Positions 16,802 through 22,500 of a DNA stretch of 24,296 nucleotides are shown here, piece by piece (position 1 is the first letter of the stretch; every line of letters starts with the position of its first letter). The position numbers were made by a program, and so were the translations under genes. Origin of the DNA: JAGLWW01 sp964640225 (GTDB lineage: Archaea > Aenigmatarchaeota > Aenigmatarchaeia > PWEA01 > JAGHBM01); NCBI GenBank assembly GCA_964640225.1, contig CAZXFI010000013.1:1-24296 (forward strand), in the 5' to 3' direction. Below the pieces are notes generated by a model. That model made no database searches. It was not told the origin of the DNA and saw nothing but the letters and a program-made list of their open reading frames with translations.

Positions 16802-16843
16802 AACTCGCACCTCAGAATTTCTTGATAAAGGTTTTGACGGTAC

Positions 16844-16853
16844 TATTTATAAA
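16844..16853 (-). promoter_or_regulatory. Box A promoter of the large surface protein gene
   Basis: On the minus strand this reads TTTATAAATA. It lies about 45 bases before the TTG start, leaving a short leader that contains the GAGGTG ribosome site. It matches the archaeal TATA consensus well. Confidence 0.55.
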
Positions 16854-16869
16854 CTTTTAGTTTTGTTTT

Positions 16870-17181
16870 TCAACTTTTTTTCTTTTTTCTCTTCTTTGTT
16901 CCCTTCTTAGCCCTTCTCATTCTCATGACTTCCTCTCTACCCATGGTGAAATGCTCCAGGGTCTTTTCTCCCTTATATAGAATCAGCATCAACACAACCA
17001 GAATAAGGATTAGAACCGTGAAATCCTGCGGGGTTTCCACCTCAACTTTTTCCTCGCCGAAGGGATTGTAGTTGTAATCCTCTGTCTTTGAAATATGCTC
17101 GTCCATCACGGCCGCGGCAAAAACAGGCAGCAGGAGAGCCAGAAACAAAAGGGGTATCAGCCTGAGCAACAATCTTTTCAC
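16870..17181 (-). CDS. Small membrane protein with signal peptide and basic tail
   Basis: A 103-residue protein not recognised as a family. It has an N-terminal signal peptide or helix (LIPLLFLALLLPVFAAA), an acidic, tyrosine-containing outer segment (about 27-53), one membrane helix (TVLILILVVLMLILY) and a cytoplasmic tail ending in a run of Lys/Arg. The same plan, small outer part and basic inner tail, recurs in other proteins of this window. GTG 17181 is used; a box A-like TATAAATAAG about 24 bases before it would give a leaderless message. TTG at 17172, with GGTGA just before it, is an alternative. It sits upstream of the large surface protein gene in the same direction but with that gene's own promoter between them. 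Confidence 0.65.
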   Translation of the reverse strand: MKRLLLRLIPLLFLALLLPVFAAAVMDEHISKTEDYNYNPFGEEKVEVETPQDFTVLILILVVLMLILYKGEKTLEHFTMGREEVMRMRRAKKGTKKRKKKKS

Positions 17182-17200
17182 CTGTTTATATTTTCCCTGG

Positions 17201-17210
17201 CTTATTTATA
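17201..17210 (-). promoter_or_regulatory. Box A promoter of the 103-residue membrane protein gene
   Basis: On the minus strand this reads TATAAATAAG, centred about 24 bases before GTG 17181. It suits a leaderless message. It forms a divergent promoter pair with the box at 17229-17238. Confidence 0.5.
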
Positions 17211-17228
17211 TTGTTATTTCCCTGAAAT

Positions 17229-17238
17229 TTTATATATA
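17229..17238 (+). promoter_or_regulatory. Box A promoter of the small membrane gene pair
   Basis: TTTATATATA lies within a TATATATAAT region about 25 bases before ATG 17258. No ribosome site precedes that ATG, so a leaderless message is likely. Confidence 0.6.
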
Positions 17239-17257
17239 ATTACCCGAAAAAATTATC

Positions 17258-17533
17258 ATGAACCCCCTTTACATATTCGCGGCAGGGCTTCTCGGCGGCC
17301 TCATAAGGGGCCTTGTGGGTATAATCAAGCACGTCAAGAGTTCGCCCACCAAGAAAAAGAACCTGCGGAAGGACTACATGCTCGTCACGCTTGTTTCCTC
17401 GGGAGCCATAGGCCTGCTTGTGGGGCTTTTCATAATAGACGATTTGCGCTTTGCGCTGCTGGCCGGCTACGCGGGAACGGATTTCCTTGAGAGCCTTTTC
17501 AAGATAAAGATGGGGAAGAAGATATGGGAATGA
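17258..17533 (+). CDS. Small two-helix membrane protein (holin/DUF4257-like)
   Basis: A 91-residue integral membrane protein with two hydrophobic segments (YIFAAGLLGGLIRGLVGII and LVTLVSSGAIGLLVGLFII) joined by a lysine-rich loop, and a C-terminal GYAGTDFLESLFKIK. Glycine-rich first helices and a GYxGTDFxE ending are seen in small uncharacterised membrane proteins of bacteria and archaea, some labelled DUF4257 or holin-like. That resemblance is from memory and weak. It lacks a signal peptide and catalytic motifs. The stop overlaps the next gene's start as ATGA, so the two are co-translated and may form one complex. Confidence 0.7.
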   Translation: MNPLYIFAAGLLGGLIRGLVGIIKHVKSSPTKKKNLRKDYMLVTLVSSGAIGLLVGLFIIDDLRFALLAGYAGTDFLESLFKIKMGKKIWE

Positions 17534-18000
17534 AGTTTCTTCTTCTGGCCTTTCTTCTTCTGCTTCCCACGGCCCGGGCCGAAATAATTCTGGAAACCGA
17601 GGGGAACTGCGTGGACTACAACGTGAGCGTGATGGCGGAAGGTATTGAAGACGGCTGCTATGACGTGAAAATAGACAGTGCCGGGGGAAGGGTCGGGAAA
17701 ATATACGACCCGGAGAAGGGCTGGAAATCCACCTTTTACTACGTGGAAGACGGGTTCTGCGTGAAGAACGGAACCTGCGAGAAGGAATTCATGCTGAGAG
17801 CCGAAACTTACAGGGATTTCAGCCTGGTGGCCACCCTGAGGTCCGGGTCAGGAAAGATTTCCTCCGAAAGCTGCGAAGTGGAGCAGAAATGCGCTAGTCT
17901 AGACCTGGCAAGCCTGGAATACTTCTTTCTCTTTGCCCTTGTGTCAGTCATGCTGCTCGTGATTTTGCTGGCCTTGTACGTCAAGAAAACAACACTCTAG
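17530..18000 (+). CDS. Small secreted protein with C-terminal membrane anchor
   Basis: A 156-residue protein not recognised as a family. A short signal peptide (FLLLAFLLLLPTARA) is followed by an outer domain of about 110 residues with about six cysteines (GNCVDY, DGCYDV, GFCV, GTCEKE, ESCEVEQKC), probably paired as disulphides, and then a membrane helix (FFLFALVSVMLLVILLAL) ending VKKTTL. ATG 17530 forms an ATGA overlap with the previous stop; ATG 17524 is two codons earlier and also possible. Its TAG is directly followed, with no spacer, by the stop codon of the convergent pcm gene. Partner of the two-helix protein by position only. Confidence 0.7.
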   Translation: MKFLLLAFLLLLPTARAEIILETEGNCVDYNVSVMAEGIEDGCYDVKIDSAGGRVGKIYDPEKGWKSTFYYVEDGFCVKNGTCEKEFMLRAETYRDFSLVATLRSGSGKISSESCEVEQKCASLDLASLEYFFLFALVSVMLLVILLALYVKKTTL

Positions 18001-18651
18001 TCACCACATCCTGCACCTGAAGCCGTGCTCGCCTATCAGGGGAACAAACCTGTATACCCCGGCGCTCCTAATTTCCCTGAGGCCCATCCTTGTCTTCTCA
18101 TAAAGAGTCATCTGCTGCCTTCTCATGTCCCCCACCGGGGCCACCAGCTTCCCTCCTTCCAAGACCTGCCGCTCTATCGGGGGAGGTATCTTGGGAGCGG
18201 CGGCGGTTATTATCACCCTGTCAAAAGGGGCCTTGTCTTCCAGGCCCTTGCTTCCGTCGCCGTGGATTATTTCCACGTTTTTGAGCTTGGTTTTTTCCAG
18301 GTTCTTCCTGGCCATTTCCACAAGCTCGTCGTTTATGTCCACCGTAAAAACCTTTCCCTTGGGCCCCACCAGGTGTCCCAGGAGGGCGGCCTGCCAGCCG
18401 GAGCCTGCCCCGACTTCCAGAACCTTGTGGCCCCTGAAAACGCTCAGTAGCTCTGTCATAACTACCACGGTAAAAGGCTGGGAAATTGTCTGGCCGGAAG
18501 CGAGGGGAAGAGGATTGTCCTCGTAGGCCCTGTCCATGTACTCCTCAGGCACGAACCACTCCCTTGGTATGTTCCTGAGGGCCTCCTCAACCTCCTCGGT
18601 CCTGAGGACCTCGCACTTGAGTTTTTCTATCAAGTCGTGGTTTGTAGTCAT
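18001..18651 (-). CDS. pcm: Protein-L-isoaspartate O-methyltransferase, canonical copy
   Basis: 216 residues, the same length as the copy at 4017-4667 and clearly its paralogue (shared DLIEKL, PREWFVPEEY, VLEVGAGSGW, IIHGDG, PFDRVIITAAAP, LVAPVG, YEKTR). Unlike that copy it has the standard substrate loop SGQTISQP, so it is the better candidate for the housekeeping repair enzyme of the cytoplasm. The frame is open a further 40 codons upstream, but those overlap the neighbouring gene and do not look like PCMT. ATG 18651 aligns with the start of the other copy. A T-rich box (TTTTTATTTTC) about 25 bases upstream may serve as promoter of a leaderless message. Confidence 0.93.
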   Translation of the reverse strand: MTTNHDLIEKLKCEVLRTEEVEEALRNIPREWFVPEEYMDRAYEDNPLPLASGQTISQPFTVVVMTELLSVFRGHKVLEVGAGSGWQAALLGHLVGPKGKVFTVDINDELVEMARKNLEKTKLKNVEIIHGDGSKGLEDKAPFDRVIITAAAPKIPPPIERQVLEGGKLVAPVGDMRRQQMTLYEKTRMGLREIRSAGVYRFVPLIGEHGFRCRMW

Positions 18652-18665
18652 GTTAAATAGTAGAA

Positions 18666-18682
18666 CAAAAGAAAATAAAAAG
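18666..18682 (-). terminator. T-rich tract between the TSP1-like gene and pcm
   Basis: On the minus strand this reads CTTTTTATTTTCTTTTG, starting 16 bases past the stop of the TSP1-like gene. It is nearly the same as the tracts at 910-924 and 11699-11713. It may also serve as the TATA element of the following pcm gene. Confidence 0.45.
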
Positions 18683-18697
18683 GTGAGGGGCTTACTC

Positions 18698-19417
18698 TTA
18701 CTCCTTTGTTTTTTTCGTACCCAGGCCTTTTCTTTTCCAGAAAAATACTGCTCCAGCCAGAGCCATAACAACCGCCAGGGCTCCCATTCCCACGGGAGAA
18801 GTTAGAAACCTTCCCGTGGCCGAGAAGTCAGATCCCTGGGCCTGCCCTCCTTCTTCGGAAACGCAGGGCTGGGTTTCAAAGGGCCTGTAAAGGTCTGTTC
18901 CGCACCCGTTTTCCTCGGTGCAGGTCCTGGTCTGCCTGCCATCCACGCAGGGACTCCATTCCGTGCAGGTCCATTTTTCCCTGCACTCTTCCTCCTCCTG
19001 CTCTTCCTGTTCCTCTTCTTCCTGTGCTATCGTTGTGGTAGTTTCATCGTCGCTTGAGCTGCCGCCGGAACCTCCCCCGCCTCCGGGGTCTTCATCCAGC
19101 GCAACGGAGAAGTCAATTCTTTCCACTCCGCCTTCCAGCACAGTTCCCGTCTCTTCCGTATCTGTTCCTTCCACAAAGAAATGAACGGTTTCACCCGGGC
19201 TCTGGTCCTGTACAACAAGGGAATATTCCCCGTCCATGGTGTCCGCGCTCTTCACGGCTTCCCCGTCCACCTTCGCGGTCACGGTCGTGCCGTCAGGCGC
19301 CGGGTTACCATTCACCGTAACGGTGCCCCAGAACTGCTGGGGCAGGGCGGGAGGCGCCAGAACCGAGGCGCTTAGAAATATTGTGAACAAAATTGCGGTA
19401 ACAAAGCTTTTTTTCAT
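18698..19417 (-). CDS. Secreted anchored protein with TSP1-like cysteine module
   Basis: 239 residues. A signal peptide (KKSFVTAILFTIFLSASVLA) is followed by a transthyretin/carboxypeptidase-regulatory-like beta domain (FWGTVTVNGNPAPDGTTV; to about 112). Then come a glycine linker with DDETTTT, a run of Glu/Gln, a cysteine module of TSP1 style (WTCTEWSPC, GRQTRTC, NGCGT, QPC), a membrane helix (about 213-230) and a basic tail. The TSP1-like module recurs in secreted proteins of uncultivated archaea; binding to glycans or protein partners is a guess. The anchor design (Gly-rich, DETTTT, acidic, helix, basic) matches that of the large surface protein. ATG 19417 starts the signal peptide cleanly; the TTG at 19432 is a track extension. 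It follows the giant repeat gene but is separated from it by a terminator. Confidence 0.8.
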   Translation of the reverse strand: MKKSFVTAILFTIFLSASVLAPPALPQQFWGTVTVNGNPAPDGTTVTAKVDGEAVKSADTMDGEYSLVVQDQSPGETVHFFVEGTDTEETGTVLEGGVERIDFSVALDEDPGGGGGSGGSSSDDETTTTIAQEEEEQEEQEEEECREKWTCTEWSPCVDGRQTRTCTEENGCGTDLYRPFETQPCVSEEGGQAQGSDFSATGRFLTSPVGMGALAVVMALAGAVFFWKRKGLGTKKTKE

Positions 19418-19487
19418 TATTCCAACCCCCAACTGATTTTTCTAAATATTATGAACCGCTTAAAGTTAAATACCTATCCCTTTCCGG

Positions 19488-19521
19488 TAAAAATAAAAGA
19501 AAGGTTGGCGGTGAAACCGCC
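19488..19521 (-). terminator. Hairpin plus T-rich terminator of the giant repeat protein gene
   Basis: Just past the stop, on the minus strand, comes GGCGGT-TTC-ACCGCC, a perfect 6-base G+C stem. It is followed by CCTTTCTTTTATTTTTACC. Stem plus T-rich tail looks like an intrinsic terminator. It is the only terminator of the window with an obvious hairpin. Confidence 0.6.
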
Positions 19522-19526
19522 GTAAT

Positions 19527-22500
19527 TTACTTTTCAAACCAGTCCAGAGGACAGTTTGTTGTATAGGCGTATATGCCGTCTTCCGTTGCGAAAATCCAGT
19601 ATCCCGCTCCCGGATCCAGCTGGTCAAAGTAGTCGTATTCGTCCCACTGGTTCGGATTCCAAGGCTCCCAATAGGTCAGCAGCGAAGACCATCCTTTGTC
19701 CAGGTAGTCCTCTCCCAGGGAGAACAGCGCGCAGTATGCGTACTCTCCTTCCCTGTCAGGACCGTCGTATTCCATTATCTCGTTTTCCCAGTGGTCCTCG
19801 TTTCCGTAGTATCCTATCAGGTTCCAGCCATGCTTTACGTACTTGTCGGGCGGCGTCTGGCCCGGCATGAACAGGCTTCCGCCTATCTGCAGTACCGTGT
19901 CCTTGTCAGAGTGCACCCAGTATCCCCATCCGGGGTCCATTTCATCCAGAGTATCGGGCGCAGGTCCGGGCGTGTACACGTACCATTCGTCTTCAAAAGC
20001 GTCGTATGTCCACACGGCGTTTATGTCCTCTCCTATGTTCTCAAATGCCTCGTCTATGGAGTTGTCCAGCATGACGAAAGGCACTGAGATAAGGTTCCAT
20101 TTCTTGTTTATCGTTATGTTGAACGTTGTCCCTGTTACCTTGAACATCTCCACGTCCACTGTTTCTCCCTTGTTTCCGAGCACATCCAGGCAGTAGTATT
20201 CAAGCTTGTGCTCCGTCTCCTCGTGGAAGTAGAAGTCTCCGCTCTCCATGCAACAGTAGCCGTCTCCGTACTTGTCGTAAGTTCCTCCCTCCACGTACTG
20301 GCTGCAGTACATTTCCGTGACGTCGTCCAGGTCCCATTCCACTTTGAAGCACACTTCCTTTTCCGGCACGGGATGCGGCTGGTCAAGGTCTGTGCATTCC
20401 AGTTCTATCGGTGTCAGCAGGGTCACTTTCCAGCACTCCAGGTCAGGGTTTTCCGGGTCGTTCCAGCACAGGTCCGAGATGTTGTAGTAGTACGCATCGC
20501 TTCCATCCCACTCGTCCTTGGGCTCTCCCACGGTCTTGTTCGGCTCCGGAGCGCTCGTGTCCACGTATACGCACTGCTTGTGCGTCCTGTTCTTTTCAAC
20601 GTTGTCCTCAGCGTATATCTCTATCAGGTGGCAGGACTCCTCACCTATGGTGAAGTTGAAGCTTTCGCTTCCGTCCGTCCACTGGGTTTCTATTTCCGCG
20701 TCCTCGCAGTATGGCCCGGACTCGTTGTACTCACAGTATTCGTCCGCGACTAATCCGTACCTGTACTTGACTTCGCTGACTCCGGACGGGTGAGGCTGCA
20801 CGTCGTCCCTTACCTCAACGTACACCGGGGTGTCGTCGTTTATCCAGGCCGGATGTACTTCCTGGTCAGGGAATATCGGCTGGCCGTATGTCTTGTATAT
20901 ATATGGCGCGGTCTTGTCTACGAAGAAGCACTGCCACTGCACGTCTTCCGTGTTTCCGAGCCTGTCTTCCGAGTAGAAGGCAAACACGTGGCAGGACTCC
21001 TCGTCCTTGTGTATTTCTCCCTCGTAAACTTCCCAGCCCTCGGGGTCCAGTTCCTCCGTGTCCCATTCCTCGCAGTTTTCCGGGCTCTGGCAGTAGTACC
21101 AGTCTTCTTCCTCCTCATAAACTATATTTTGCCAGTATGTTTCTTCAACTCCCACCGCGCATATCGGGCCTCCGTCTTCCGCGTCAAGCGTAATCCAGCT
21201 GTTCGTGTCCAGATACTCGGCTCCAGTCTGCTCGTTTAGGTAGTATGCCCCGTGGTAGGTCTTGTTTGTCACCGGGGCCACGGAATCCACCTTGAACAGT
21301 TCCAAGTCCGTGTCCGGTTCCATGTTTCCGAGCACGTCCCTGCAGTAAAACTCAAGCTCGTGCTCCGAATCTTCCTCAAATATTATTGTCCGCGGCGCGG
21401 GCAGGCAGCACCATCCTTCTTCCATTGTTCCCTGATACATCAGGCAGTACTCGTCCGTGATGTTTCCATACGGGTCCTCGTCCCATGTTATCTGGAAACA
21501 GGCCTCCTCGTTGTACACCGGATGGTCTCCCTGGTCCTCGCAGTCCAGGGTTACTTCGGTCACGTGGTCTCTTACCCACCAGCATTCCATGGGTTCTTCC
21601 CCGCCTTCCTCAAGCAGGCAGAGTGAAGAGCATCCGTCCCCGTTTTCCTGGTTTCCGTCGTCGCACTCTTCTCCCGGATCCAGCTCTCCGTTTCCGCACA
21701 GCAGGGTCTCGTTTATTTCCTCAAAGCAAGCCAGAGGCGCCACTATGAGTGCCGTGTCGTAAATGTAGTCTCCCGAATCCGCCGCCCTCAGGTTTACCGA
21801 GGACTGTGAACCCACGATTGCCAGGGTCTTCGTCCCGCTGTCGTCAGGCCCGTACGGAATTATCTCGGCCGTGCCGTTCCAGTCGTTTATTGATATGTCC
21901 ACCGAAACGTTGGAAGTGAATATCTGCATCCAGTCGGTGAACGGCGAGCCAAGGTACTCGGGCCATTCCGAGGATACAGCCAGCACCACGCTGTCTGTTC
22001 CCGGAACAAAGTTTTCCAGTATCACGCAGTCGTAAGTCTGGTTACCGTCCGGGTTCAGTCCGCATCCCGGATTGTTCATGTCGGTGCTTATTGTACTGGA
22101 TTGCTCAAGCGGGTCTCCTGAGGATAATATTAGTAAATAACCGCACCCTTCGTCCAGAAACTGAGAGTCGGCTCCCTGAGCTACCAGAGTGTCGTATGCG
22201 TACGGAGGCAGAGATGCCGAATCAACGTACGCGCACTGGCCTTCTCCCTGAGTTAAGTAGTCGCACGGATTTCCGCCGTTGCCCAGCGGGCCTTCGGGTT
22301 CTTCGCTGCAGTTTATCTTGGGCTCGCCCACGGTCTTGTTCCTCTCGGGCGGCGTGTTGTCCACGAAAACGCACTGCCACTTTATGTCCTCAAAGTTTCC
22401 AAGCTCGTCCGTGCTGTAGTATTCTATTATGTGGCAGGACTCCTCTGGTTTCGTGAACGGCTGCAAGTATTCATTCCAATTGCCCTCCGGATTCATGGGG

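Noticed and set aside
18652..18771. 40-codon N-terminal extension of the second pcm gene
   Set aside because: It overlaps the neighbouring gene, lacks PCMT similarity, and the paralogue begins at the equivalent of ATG 18651.
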